DNA of 64,000 nucleotides from JAGXTF01 sp044224315 (GTDB lineage Bacteria > Bacteroidota > Bacteroidia > NS11-12g > UBA955): the NCBI GenBank assembly GCA_044224315.1, contig JBGAKR010000001.1, positions 248,001 to 312,000 on the forward strand, given 5' to 3'. Of this stretch, positions 35,762 to 44,703 are shown in pieces (the first letter of the stretch is position 1; every line of letters starts with the position of its first letter). The notes beneath the pieces are model-generated. The model searched no databases. It was not told where the DNA came from and was given only the letters and a program-made list of their open reading frames with translations. A program made the translations under genes and the position numbers.

Positions 35762-35765
35762 TTCT

Positions 35766-36725
35766 ATGGCATATTTCAGGTTTTGCGCATTCCTCGGTGC
35801 CCTCTTGGGTGGGTATTGTGCCCAGGCCCAGCCCGTGCAATTGCCTATCCCGTTTTCACAAAGTCCGGTACCGGCCGCGCCCGATTATGCCCAAGCTCAA
35901 TACTGGGCCGCCCTGCCCACCCGCAAGGATGCCGCCGACATTGCCCCCAAAAAGTACAAAGACCTGCAGGCCACGGCCAAGGCCGATGTGTTTTTTGTAC
36001 ACCCCACCACCTATACCGGCCAGCCTACCGACTCGTTTCAGTGGAATGCCAACCTGGCCAATGCGGCCCTCAATAAAAAGGTAGACGAAAGGCCCATCAA
36101 ATTCCAGGCTTCGGTTTTCAATGGCAGCTGCCGGGTATATGCCCCCCGTTACCGCCAGGCCCATTACTACTGCTTTCTTACCCCCAATGCGGCCGACCGC
36201 CAGGCCGCGCATGATATAGCCTATGCCGATGTGCGGGCCGCCTTTGCCTATTACCTCAAAAATTACAACCAGGGCCGGCCCATTGTTATAGCGGGCCACA
36301 GCCAGGGCACCATCCATGCCCAGCGCCTGTTGCGCGAGTTTTTCGAAAACCAACCCCTGCAAAAACAGCTGGTATGTGCCTACCTCATAGGCATGCCGGT
36401 ACCTACCGACTCTTTGCCCACCCTTAGCCCCTGTGCCGATAGCAGCAGCACCGGTTGTTTCATTTCCTGGCGCACTTTCGAAAGGGGGCATATTCCCAGC
36501 TGGCAGCCGGCCAACCCCACCCACCTGGTATGCCAAAACCCCCTAAGCTGGCAGCTCGATACCTTTTATACCCACAAGCTGCAGCACCAGGGCGCCGTGC
36601 TGCGCAGTTTTAAAAGGCCCCTGCCCCAAATCTGCGATGCCCAGGTACACCAGGGCTTGTTCTATTTGGATATCCGCAAAAATGTGGGACTGCGGGTGGA
36701 GGCCTTTGTGAAAGGCAATCCTTAA
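35766..36725 (+). CDS. DUF3089 family secreted serine hydrolase-like protein
   Basis: 319 residues with a signal peptide ending near CAQAQ. DUF3089 features: DVFFVHPTTY near residue 80, QASVFNGSCRVYAPRYRQAHYYCF, DVRAAFAYYLKNYNQGRPIVIAGHSQGTIH with the GHSQG nucleophile elbow, and a late DIRKNVGLRVEAF. The family has an alpha/beta-hydrolase fold; substrate unknown. It is 4 bases after dmpH and shares its GC-rich composition, so it is probably co-transcribed. A long frame upstream (from 35541) overlaps dmpH and is not used. Confidence 0.85.
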   Translation: MAYFRFCAFLGALLGGYCAQAQPVQLPIPFSQSPVPAAPDYAQAQYWAALPTRKDAADIAPKKYKDLQATAKADVFFVHPTTYTGQPTDSFQWNANLANAALNKKVDERPIKFQASVFNGSCRVYAPRYRQAHYYCFLTPNAADRQAAHDIAYADVRAAFAYYLKNYNQGRPIVIAGHSQGTIHAQRLLREFFENQPLQKQLVCAYLIGMPVPTDSLPTLSPCADSSSTGCFISWRTFERGHIPSWQPANPTHLVCQNPLSWQLDTFYTHKLQHQGAVLRSFKRPLPQICDAQVHQGLFYLDIRKNVGLRVEAFVKGNP

Positions 36726-36731
36726 TTTATA

Positions 36732-37199
36732 TTATTGCCGATTAAAAATATCATTTTCAAACATGCCTAAGTCATTATTTTCTAATACTTGAGGGAAAAA
36801 CTTTATAAGAAATTCTAAATCATATTTCATATAGTTATAGTACCAGTCTTCTGAATATTTATCAATCTGGTCCCCTTTATCATAATAGGGTTTGGCAAAC
36901 TCTCTAAGTTCAGTAATTCTATTTTCCAAAAGTCCTTTAAAGCTGTCTATATATCGCTCTGCGCCAACTGGCCATGTCGTTTTTCGAAGTATGATTTCAT
37001 ATCCTTCACGCTTTGAAATGCCAAATTCTAACTCCAAATCTTCATTTGAATATGAAATTCTTTCATAATCTATTAATTTTAACGCGGTCTTGGATTTACC
37101 TTCAGAGAAGCCATATTTTAACAAGTAATTAAACACTAGTTTTTTCATTACTGTTCTAATTAATTGCATGTCGTGAAGGTGATGTTCTGGATTGTACAT
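36732..37199 (-). CDS. Candidate orphan immunity protein (paralog of 38117-38563)
   Basis: 155 residues from ATG 37199, chosen because MYNPEHHLHD aligns with the first residues of its paralog; an ATG at 37223 overlaps the toxin-like ORF. Predicted mostly helical and acidic to neutral, without signal peptide. Shared features: NPEHHLHD, YxxKxGFSE, RKxxWPxGxExYI, YSxxWYYxxMKxDhEF and KFFPxVL near the C-terminus. It starts 10 bases after the stop of the stand-alone toxin-tip ORF. Gene order and paralogy suggest an immunity protein for that ORF; no known family is recognised and no experimental support is implied. Confidence 0.6.
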   Translation of the reverse strand: MYNPEHHLHDMQLIRTVMKKLVFNYLLKYGFSEGKSKTALKLIDYERISYSNEDLELEFGISKREGYEIILRKTTWPVGAERYIDSFKGLLENRITELREFAKPYYDKGDQIDKYSEDWYYNYMKYDLEFLIKFFPQVLENNDLGMFENDIFNRQ

Positions 37200-37209
37200 T
37201 GTTTTCCTG

Positions 37210-37983
37210 TTAATGATTTTCAAATTTGTTACTTTGCTTTATCTTTTCTATTTCCCACTTGATTCTGTCCCATTCATTTTCCTTTAAATTTATTGGCTTC
37301 CACCTAGCAGATATAATTTCATTTAATACGTACGCATTAACAGAAGGTAACATAACTTCATAATTGACATATAATAGTGGTATTAAATCACGAGGATCTG
37401 TTAGTAAATAAAAATTATCACGTCTGGCAATGGCCCTTCGTATCCACGGCAAAATATACTTTACCATCCACTCCGCTTCGTCAACGCCAGTCCATTCCGC
37501 GTTCGGTGTATTCAATACATTGATTCCGCCCTGCAGTTCCCCCAAATTGGTGCTTCTAAAATCTCCAAGAACATTTTTTAATTTGGCAATATCTCCTGCT
37601 TTTCCAATAATGGTTGTTACGGAAAACACACTCGGCTCAATAACTTTACCACTCCATGGTATTAAAATTTGTCTTTCAACACGCAACCCCAGATATGAAA
37701 TAAATTTATCCGCTATTTTAGCCATTTTTCTCTGAACAAATTCCTGCGCCAATTTCTCACCGGTTGGACATTCACCATTATCGATAAAATGTGCAAAACC
37801 GTATAATTTTCCACTAGCGGTGTTTACCATCAAAATACGATCTGTCAAAGCATCGTACTTTATGTAACCATTATTACTTAAATGCATTTCATACATCGCC
37901 TCTCCGGTTTCCATTAAAAAATCAAGAGGCGATTGGGGTGTTCCCATTTTGATATCCATCATAAATTTGTTGTCATTTGCCAT
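37210..37983 (-). CDS. Stand-alone copy of the toxin C-terminal domain (orphan toxin tip)
   Basis: 257 residues with no signal peptide. From about residue 7 (FMMDIKMGTPQSPLDF) to its end it aligns without large gaps to residues ~1685-1931 of the giant protein encoded upstream. Conserved blocks: GTPQSPLDF, DKFI-YLGLR, FSVTT-IG--GDI, GGIN-LN-P-A-W, WIRRAI-R-DN-Y and the shared end KFE. The ORF begins almost exactly at the domain boundary, the hallmark of silent toxin-tip cassettes that can be swapped onto the parent by recombination. No exact TAnnTTTG box is visible in the 133-base gap upstream, consistent with a silent cassette. Biochemical activity unknown. Confidence 0.65.
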   Translation of the reverse strand: MANDNKFMMDIKMGTPQSPLDFLMETGEAMYEMHLSNNGYIKYDALTDRILMVNTASGKLYGFAHFIDNGECPTGEKLAQEFVQRKMAKIADKFISYLGLRVERQILIPWSGKVIEPSVFSVTTIIGKAGDIAKLKNVLGDFRSTNLGELQGGINVLNTPNAEWTGVDEAEWMVKYILPWIRRAIARRDNFYLLTDPRDLIPLLYVNYEVMLPSVNAYVLNEIISARWKPINLKENEWDRIKWEIEKIKQSNKFENH

Positions 37984-38116
37984 AGTTATAGTTTTTTAAT
38001 ATTTTTACTTATCTGATTATTACTATTTCGAAAAATATTTATACTCTAAATTCTTCTCGATTATTTCTCAATTTCATTTGAATTGTCCTTCAATTAATCC
38101 AATGTTTGCTCTAATA
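37984..38116. other. 133-base AT-rich spacer between the two cassettes
   Basis: No ORF, no exact -7 box and no clear terminator. It separates the first immunity gene from the orphan toxin-tip ORF. Confidence 0.5.
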
Positions 38117-38563
38117 TCATTCAAATCTGCTCAAATCGCCTTGGATAAGCACCTCAGGGAAGAATTTCAAAATGAATTCAATATCCGATTTCATGAACTG
38201 GTAGTACCATTCTGCTGAATACATTTCACAACTTGCGGCCTCATCTCGATATTTTTGTGTAAAACCTCTCACAATTTCCATGTTTTCTTTGAAAGTGAAT
38301 TTGAACGTACTAATGTAAATTTCCTTTCCCGGTGGCCAATTTAGTTTTCTAAATGCAAATTGATAAGCTTCATATTTAGAAATAGCATTTCTAATTTCAA
38401 TATCAGAATTTATATAAGTTAAATCGACAAAACCTATTTGGGACCTGTTATTATTAATTATTTTTTCACTGAATCCTAATTTTACAAAATACTCAATAAA
38501 TATTCTGCTAGAAACTCTTCCAACAATATCAATATCATGTAAATGGTGTTCTGGATTATGCAT
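38117..38563 (-). CDS. Candidate immunity protein for the giant toxin
   Basis: 148 residues, cytoplasmic by appearance (no signal peptide), mostly helical. Starts MHNPEHHLHD and has the conserved ISKYEAYQFAFRKLNWPPGKEIYISTFK and YSAEWYYQFMKSDIEFILKFFPEVL. It begins five bases after the stop of the 1931-residue gene, so the two are translationally coupled. It has a paralog behind the orphan toxin tip. This pairing is the usual sign of an immunity gene; I know of no named family for it. The ends of the two paralogs differ (one stops after SRFE, the other continues about seven residues). Confidence 0.62.
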   Translation of the reverse strand: MHNPEHHLHDIDIVGRVSSRIFIEYFVKLGFSEKIINNNRSQIGFVDLTYINSDIEIRNAISKYEAYQFAFRKLNWPPGKEIYISTFKFTFKENMEIVRGFTQKYRDEAASCEMYSAEWYYQFMKSDIEFILKFFPEVLIQGDLSRFE

Positions 38564-38568
38564 TAGCC

Positions 38569-41500
38569 TTAATACTTTTCAAATTTACCTTTTTTGTCAA
38601 TTAAAATGATTTCTTCTTTTATTTTTTCCCACTGTGTTGCACTAACATTAATAGGTTTCTTTCCAAATGCAATTATTTCTCTTATTTCATATGCGGTAAT
38701 TGAGGGTACAAAATTCTCTACGTCACTGTATAATAAATTTGATAGGTCCAGCGGATTTGTGCTTATATAAATATTATCTCCCCTCCCAATGGCCCTGCGT
38801 ATCCACGGCAAATTGTGTTTTATCATCCACTCTCTACCCTTGGCAGTTTCCCAAACAGCATCGGGAACATTCAAAATATTAATTCCTCCTTTAATTTCGC
38901 CCATTTTAATACTTTTAAAATCTCCTAAAACATCCTTGATTTTTTTAATATCTCCCATCCTCCCAATAAATGTTGTAACTGAAAACTCGCTTAATTCAAC
39001 CACTTCATTGCTCCAAGGAATGACCACCTGCCGCCAGTTTCTCAAACCCAGATAATCTATAAATTTATCTGCCGTGCCAGCCATTAGCTTCTGAACATCA
39101 TTTAGGCGAGTTTGGCCGGATGACAAAACCACGTTATTGCAATGGGCAAAGCCGTAAAATTCCCCAGTCGCTGAATTCACTGCCAATATCCTATGTGTAC
39201 TTGCATCGTATTTTAAATATGTATTGTTACTGAGAAACATTTCATACATCTCATCTCCAGTTTCTAAAAAGAAATCCAACGGAGATTGAGGAGTGCCGGT
39301 AAGCACATCCATTATATATTTATCCTCACCTGCCAAACCCTTTTTTAACTTTTGAATGGCCCCAACATCCAAAGTGCTTGACTCTAATTTACCCAAAAGA
39401 TTAGGAATTTTTAATAAATTATCATTTAACCCCTTAAGGCTATTTAAAAATACCAATTCACTTTTAACGTTATCTAGTTTTAGTGCTTTTTCGGTTCTTT
39501 GAATTGCCTCGATAAATTGGGCATTTGCAGCACTTTGAGCATCAACTTTTATTGTTTCCAGAATAATTAAAATTGAAACCCTCCTTTCTTCTGTTCGGGG
39601 TAGTTTTAAAAAATCTTCTGCATGGTTATAAAGTTCTGTAATGAACTCCGCAGCATTTTTCGATGTAATGGCCTCTACATCGGCTAGTTTCTGATATGCT
39701 TTTGCCAACTGAAACTGGGTTCTGGCCGACTGCGCCAAATCAAAAATTCCAGCGCCACCAGAAATAAGCTGAGTGAGATTAAAAACTGTGTTTAAACTTT
39801 TATACTCCTCTTTGTTTTTTGTAACTGTACTCGCCAATCCGGCCGCACCACTCACAGCATCACTCAATGCCATTGCCTTGCGCATGGCCGTTAGGGATGA
39901 AAATGCCCTAAACGCAACTGTACCTGTAACAATGCTCAAGGCATCTAACGATGTATTTACAACATCCTTGGCAAACTCCTGCTTGCCTTTCGAATCCATC
40001 CAGTAAAGCGCAATTGCAGGCATTACCAATTCGCTTCCAGGTGCGGCCAAATCCGCCACAATGGGCAAACTGCTATTATTGGTTATATATAATAAATCAA
40101 ATGGAGAATAGGCCCTTTCTTCTACCGTTACATCCATGTATCCGGCTATGACCATTTTTAATTTCACCTTCAGCGATAAGCCATTATCCGTTTGTTCCAG
40201 ATCAGCATCTATTTCTCGTGCGGTTTCAATTTTAAAATTATAGTTAAACAATGTTGCCTGCCTGGCTATGGCCAACATTTTATCGGCAAATTCCTGGTCT
40301 TCGAATTGCAGCAGTCGCCTATTGTCTTTATTTAATAATTCGGCTTCAAAAGTTTGGCTGTAATATTCACTCCTGCTTACAAGCTCAGACAAAATCAGTA
40401 CAAACCGCTTATAATTGTCTTCCCCTACAAAAAGGGTTTCATCATCAATTGCATCAATTAAATCAGATAATAAATAACTCTGATAATTGAGTTGATTTTT
40501 ACCCAATAAGCCCGATTGCAAAAACTCATCTATCCATTGCTCTCCCGTATTGTATACCAGCCTTAACATGGCCAGCTCGGTATATTCATTTACCCGTCCC
40601 TGCTCAAGAATAGACAATGCAAAAGCCCTTTGATCGGCGGTAATTAAGTTTTCGAGTGTCTTTCCTGCCACAATGGCAACGGCTTTTTCAATCTTGGTTT
40701 TATACCCCGGTTTTTTATAATCATCAATTTTTAGTCTTCTAAGTAATTCGGCTGCCTCCTCCTGTTTTTTTCTGGCAAATGCATCAAATTCCAACTTAAA
40801 ATCCGTATAGAATTCCGGATTGCCCTCGTACCATTTTTTTAAAACCTTTACATTATCCCTGGCCTTTAAATCATACTCGGACGACCAAGTTGATTTATCT
40901 GCCGCAACCCATGCCTCAAATTCATTCGAGAACATTTTTTTCAATTCCACGGGGTATTGAGAAAAGCTTCCAATCAATTGCAATACCTCTGGGTAATCGG
41001 GTTTGTGATGATGCCTTTTTACTACCTCCTTTAGCTCATAAACTAGCCGATCATATATTGAATTTTCTCCGGCATCATTAAATGCGATTGCTTCTATATT
41101 GTGGGTTTCGGTGTTAAATTCATATTCCTTTATATCATCTTCATGCGTGAGTTTGCATGCATCAGTAAATATTCGAAGCGGAAAATTATTTAGACTTTTT
41201 TGCGAGGTTTTTCCGTCATAATTCTCTACATTGATGGTGCTAAAATGCAACAGTTCTACCCGCCCATTGCGATTTGGCAAAAGGCTTACGAAATGTGGTT
41301 CGCGTGGGTCGGTATTCTCCACGTATTTCTCATTTCCTGCGTAATAGGCATCCCCATCGGGGTAACTAAAAAACTCATACTTTTTACTTCCCAGGGTAAA
41401 ACTTTTCAGAGTGCCGGGGTAATAATTATCTAAAATTCCATCATTCCAATAAACTTCAGTTTCAAGGCCACTTAAATGTATTATTTGGCCAGCAGGAGTT

Positions 41501-44364
41501 AAACAATTATAGGAGATCCCATCCTTATTGCGATAGGATTTCGGTACAACCAAAGTTCTTACACCAAATTTGCCTTTCGCAGAATTTTGTACCGCTAGTT
41601 TTAGTTGATTTTTTAATTTATTCCCATCAAATATTAATTTCCATTGTTCAAAATTTAATAACCCGAATGGAGGGGCATAATCCATTAAATTCTGGCTTCT
41701 TCCGCTATTTAAAGCATCTTTCCCAAATGGATGCGACAATAGTAGCAAGCCATGCCCTATCTCGTGGGCCAATGTGTGAACCGTAGGAGGAGAATTACCA
41801 CTAAAAATAAACCCATAATTGCGATTCAGGGGCATAAAACCTTTTTCATCTCCAGCGCTATTTCCTAGCATAAACATCCAGGCTGTATCAGTTCCCTGAT
41901 ACTGTGCTACATGTGGAAACTTGTTTTCAAATACAGAAATGAACCGATTCAAACTCTGATTGTAACTGGTACTTAAATAGTCGCCATTTACTTCTATTTT
42001 CTCTTTATTTTCATTGTACGCATTTACATGCAATGCCGGCATTACTCGAAACTGGGTTTGTACATTGTAAGGCTTATAAATTGCTAACAATTCAGCTGCT
42101 GATTTATCTGCATCATACCCAGCTGCAATGCCATTAACCGGAATTATTTTTACTGTAATATTCCGCACATCCGTTTGTATTAAATTGAGCTTACCAAGTA
42201 TTTCCCTTTCTACCTTTTTGGATTTGCCGTTAAAAGTATGATAACCCACAGCCCATATTGCATCGGCCAACAGATTTAGTCTTCCATAAAAATAAACCGT
42301 CCATTTTCCTTGTCCTGTAATCTTGCAAGGCAAACGGGTACCATCACTACGAAGAAATCTGATACTATCCGGAGAAATATTTACTAATTTACCTGGATTT
42401 AACCACGCTGTAACTGAGTCATGTTCACCCGCCGCCGTTAATTTCCATCCCACATAATAATCAGTATCTGAGGATTCAAGTTTTTCATAATTTTCTCCTC
42501 CTGTTAGTGATTTTATTTCATATGCATCATATCCATTGTGTAAATCTGCACTAAAATGCACCCGGGGCATTCCACTTCTAATCGAGGCTGGCATGCCTTC
42601 TCCGGCCTTTAAATCTTTTACTATACTCTCTTCTAATATACCCTCAGATGCTGAAATTTTTCCACCACTTGAAATAAAGTATTTTTTACCCGTAGGATCG
42701 GTAATGATTGTATTGTTTTTACCCTTTAATTTAGACTCTCCGGCCGAGGTAGTTAAGATTATATCACCTTCACTGTCAATTATTATTTTATCAATTTTAG
42801 TATTGGTTTTTTCATCCTTCCATCGGTTCCAGTTCATGCCCAAATTGCGCATCCATAAAGCTGCCAGCTCAGTTGCAGTTTGGTTGCTCAGAACCAGCTG
42901 TTTCTGTAAAATCTTTATTTTCCCTTCTACCAATCTATGGTCTGTATTGATAAATACATTCTCAAACGTGCATGGAATGGGCATCTTTCCAGTATACGGC
43001 AATTGCACCCATCCAGAGCCTGTATAGCCCCCTTCCTTGCCTGATACTGCCAATACAATTACCTCAAAATCGAAAGCTTTAACCTTGTCTCCAGCCTGCA
43101 ATAGCACCAAGGGATTTCTATTACTTAAATCCACTTTAGGCATAGGTTTGCCACATTTTTTTACCCATTTTTCAAAATCCGATTGCGCTGTATCGGTGCG
43201 GATTTTGAGGAAGGTCGACCTTTCACTTTCAGACTCTGTACAGACACCGGAAATCTGAATTTCGTATGCACTTCCCGGCTTTAAACCATGCAATATAATT
43301 GCCTTATTAAATACCAATTCGGTACGTTCATTGCCAAAAGGAATTTGTCTGTACCATATATTATAAGCCCTGTATTTTGAACTACTATCCCATGATAACT
43401 CCACCTCGGTGGATTGAACAGTGAGGACATTTAAGTTAGTTGGAGTTGGACATATACTTCCATAAATAAAATACACAACCTCACTATTTCCATCATTCTG
43501 AAATACATCATGTCCATCCACATCTATGGCCTGCACTTGAATTGCATACTTACGACCTTCAACCAGGGTAGGGTCTGATGGCCCTATTATCAAGGATGTA
43601 TTATCAATTATGGTTTCAAAAAAATTAACAGATGTGCTCAAAATTGCGTCATTGGGATTACGGTTAAAAGGAAGCACCTCTACCACTTTAATTTTATAAC
43701 GCACCTTGCCCAAAAGTGCCGGACTAAAGGTATGCCGTGGCGTAAACTGTATGATAATATTTTGGGGATTCTGAATTGGAATTATTGCGCCGTTTGCCGG
43801 TACATTTATGAAAGGAGGGGCATGTTTAAATAAACTAACAGTTGTGCTGCCTTCATTGCTGATTTGACGGCCATTGGCAAAGTCATAAACCGTGAAACTA
43901 ATTCTATACGTACCCTCTGGAAGTGAACTGCCCTTTCTTACAAAATCTGAACTATTTAATCCTGAAAAAACCAGATTTTCTGATTGCCACAATTGGCCGA
44001 AATCATTGCCATGCAGAAACTGTGAAACTCCAGCAACAAGCACTACGGGATTTGCGGGCTTGTATAATTCACGAGTAGCAATTGTGATTCCAACACCCTC
44101 TATTTTCAATTTCAAATATGCCTCAACCAATGGCGTGGCAAAATCTTTATTTAATAATTGAACCGTAATTTTCTCTGGCTCACTTTGAAACTGCAACAAG
44201 GAATTGCTCAAAGGAGGTTGCACTGAAAGCGCAGCGGAAATTGGATAATTCTGTGCTTTTAAATCCGGACAGTAAAATAAATATAAAATAAAAAGCAGAA
44301 TGAATATAAAACACTTTATTCTGCGCAACACAAATTCTACCTGACTCAAATAAATGTTAAGCAT
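38569..44364 (-). CDS. Giant secreted multidomain protein with zincin motif and C-terminal polymorphic-toxin-like domain
   Basis: 1931 residues from ATG 44364, which follows a -7 box (44384-44391) by 19 bases. Layout: signal peptide with a long basic lead (ends near LKAQ, residue 38); a beta-rich region (NYPISAALSVQPPLSN onward, to about 200) resembling what I remember as the TANFOR domain of Bacteroidota; an Fn3 domain at about 298-390; a long unrecognised region; a zinc-protease motif HEIGHGLLLLSH at 867-878 with a following NLMDYA that resembles a Met-turn; a helical stretch 1050-1400; a hydrophobic Ala/Leu segment (SIVTGTVAFRAF) near 1500; and a C-terminal domain at ~1685-1931 that is duplicated as a separate ORF. 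No YD/RHS repeats and no T9SS sorting domain. The paired small gene and orphan tip suggest a toxin; the target is unknown. Confidence 0.75.
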   Translation of the reverse strand: MLNIYLSQVEFVLRRIKCFIFILLFILYLFYCPDLKAQNYPISAALSVQPPLSNSLLQFQSEPEKITVQLLNKDFATPLVEAYLKLKIEGVGITIATRELYKPANPVVLVAGVSQFLHGNDFGQLWQSENLVFSGLNSSDFVRKGSSLPEGTYRISFTVYDFANGRQISNEGSTTVSLFKHAPPFINVPANGAIIPIQNPQNIIIQFTPRHTFSPALLGKVRYKIKVVEVLPFNRNPNDAILSTSVNFFETIIDNTSLIIGPSDPTLVEGRKYAIQVQAIDVDGHDVFQNDGNSEVVYFIYGSICPTPTNLNVLTVQSTEVELSWDSSSKYRAYNIWYRQIPFGNERTELVFNKAIILHGLKPGSAYEIQISGVCTESESERSTFLKIRTDTAQSDFEKWVKKCGKPMPKVDLSNRNPLVLLQAGDKVKAFDFEVIVLAVSGKEGGYTGSGWVQLPYTGKMPIPCTFENVFINTDHRLVEGKIKILQKQLVLSNQTATELAALWMRNLGMNWNRWKDEKTNTKIDKIIIDSEGDIILTTSAGESKLKGKNNTIITDPTGKKYFISSGGKISASEGILEESIVKDLKAGEGMPASIRSGMPRVHFSADLHNGYDAYEIKSLTGGENYEKLESSDTDYYVGWKLTAAGEHDSVTAWLNPGKLVNISPDSIRFLRSDGTRLPCKITGQGKWTVYFYGRLNLLADAIWAVGYHTFNGKSKKVEREILGKLNLIQTDVRNITVKIIPVNGIAAGYDADKSAAELLAIYKPYNVQTQFRVMPALHVNAYNENKEKIEVNGDYLSTSYNQSLNRFISVFENKFPHVAQYQGTDTAWMFMLGNSAGDEKGFMPLNRNYGFIFSGNSPPTVHTLAHEIGHGLLLLSHPFGKDALNSGRSQNLMDYAPPFGLLNFEQWKLIFDGNKLKNQLKLAVQNSAKGKFGVRTLVVPKSYRNKDGISYNCLTPAGQIIHLSGLETEVYWNDGILDNYYPGTLKSFTLGSKKYEFFSYPDGDAYYAGNEKYVENTDPREPHFVSLLPNRNGRVELLHFSTINVENYDGKTSQKSLNNFPLRIFTDACKLTHEDDIKEYEFNTETHNIEAIAFNDAGENSIYDRLVYELKEVVKRHHHKPDYPEVLQLIGSFSQYPVELKKMFSNEFEAWVAADKSTWSSEYDLKARDNVKVLKKWYEGNPEFYTDFKLEFDAFARKKQEEAAELLRRLKIDDYKKPGYKTKIEKAVAIVAGKTLENLITADQRAFALSILEQGRVNEYTELAMLRLVYNTGEQWIDEFLQSGLLGKNQLNYQSYLLSDLIDAIDDETLFVGEDNYKRFVLILSELVSRSEYYSQTFEAELLNKDNRRLLQFEDQEFADKMLAIARQATLFNYNFKIETAREIDADLEQTDNGLSLKVKLKMVIAGYMDVTVEERAYSPFDLLYITNNSSLPIVADLAAPGSELVMPAIALYWMDSKGKQEFAKDVVNTSLDALSIVTGTVAFRAFSSLTAMRKAMALSDAVSGAAGLASTVTKNKEEYKSLNTVFNLTQLISGGAGIFDLAQSARTQFQLAKAYQKLADVEAITSKNAAEFITELYNHAEDFLKLPRTEERRVSILIILETIKVDAQSAANAQFIEAIQRTEKALKLDNVKSELVFLNSLKGLNDNLLKIPNLLGKLESSTLDVGAIQKLKKGLAGEDKYIMDVLTGTPQSPLDFFLETGDEMYEMFLSNNTYLKYDASTHRILAVNSATGEFYGFAHCNNVVLSSGQTRLNDVQKLMAGTADKFIDYLGLRNWRQVVIPWSNEVVELSEFSVTTFIGRMGDIKKIKDVLGDFKSIKMGEIKGGINILNVPDAVWETAKGREWMIKHNLPWIRRAIGRGDNIYISTNPLDLSNLLYSDVENFVPSITAYEIREIIAFGKKPINVSATQWEKIKEEIILIDKKGKFEKY

Positions 44365-44383
44365 ATTGTTAACCCTTGTCTCA

Positions 44384-44391
44384 CAAACATA
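44384..44391 (-). promoter_or_regulatory. -7 box TATGTTTG for the toxin-like operon
   Basis: Exact TAnnTTTG on the minus strand. The remaining 44392-44688 is AT-rich intergenic sequence in which I see no other feature. Confidence 0.55.
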
Positions 44392-44688
44392 TAAATGAAA
44401 AAAAACCAAAAGCCTGATTTTGAAAATCCGATTATATCCGTTTAACCATAAATTGTAATCTTATAAAATTTAATTATTCATATATTTAATTGAAAAAAGG
44501 CGCTTTGAATTCGTTAAAAATTCCCTTATTTATAGGAAAAAAGTTCTAAGTATGCTGCCCATTTCCATTGTCGCGTGTGCACAACCTTTTACCCTATTTT
44601 ATTGATTACGTACCACTTACGCCACCCCGCCCCTCCAATCCCCCTCTATGTGGAAAACCCATATTGCCCCTATTTGGGGCCTGTGTTT

Positions 44689-44696
44689 TAAGTTTG
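44689..44696 (+). promoter_or_regulatory. -7 box TAAGTTTG for the MORN/TonB-C protein gene
   Basis: Exact TAnnTTTG, seven bases before ATG 44704. Confidence 0.55.
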
Positions 44697-44703
44697 AAGG
44701 GCC

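Noticed and set aside
35856..36536. 226-residue minus-strand ORF opposite the DUF3089 gene
   Set aside because: Arises from GC-rich codons of a well-supported gene on the other strand; Gly-rich and featureless.
38569..44364. RHS/YD-repeat toxin or T9SS cargo
   Set aside because: No YD repeats and no C-terminal sorting domain; only the tip-swap layout resembles RHS toxins.
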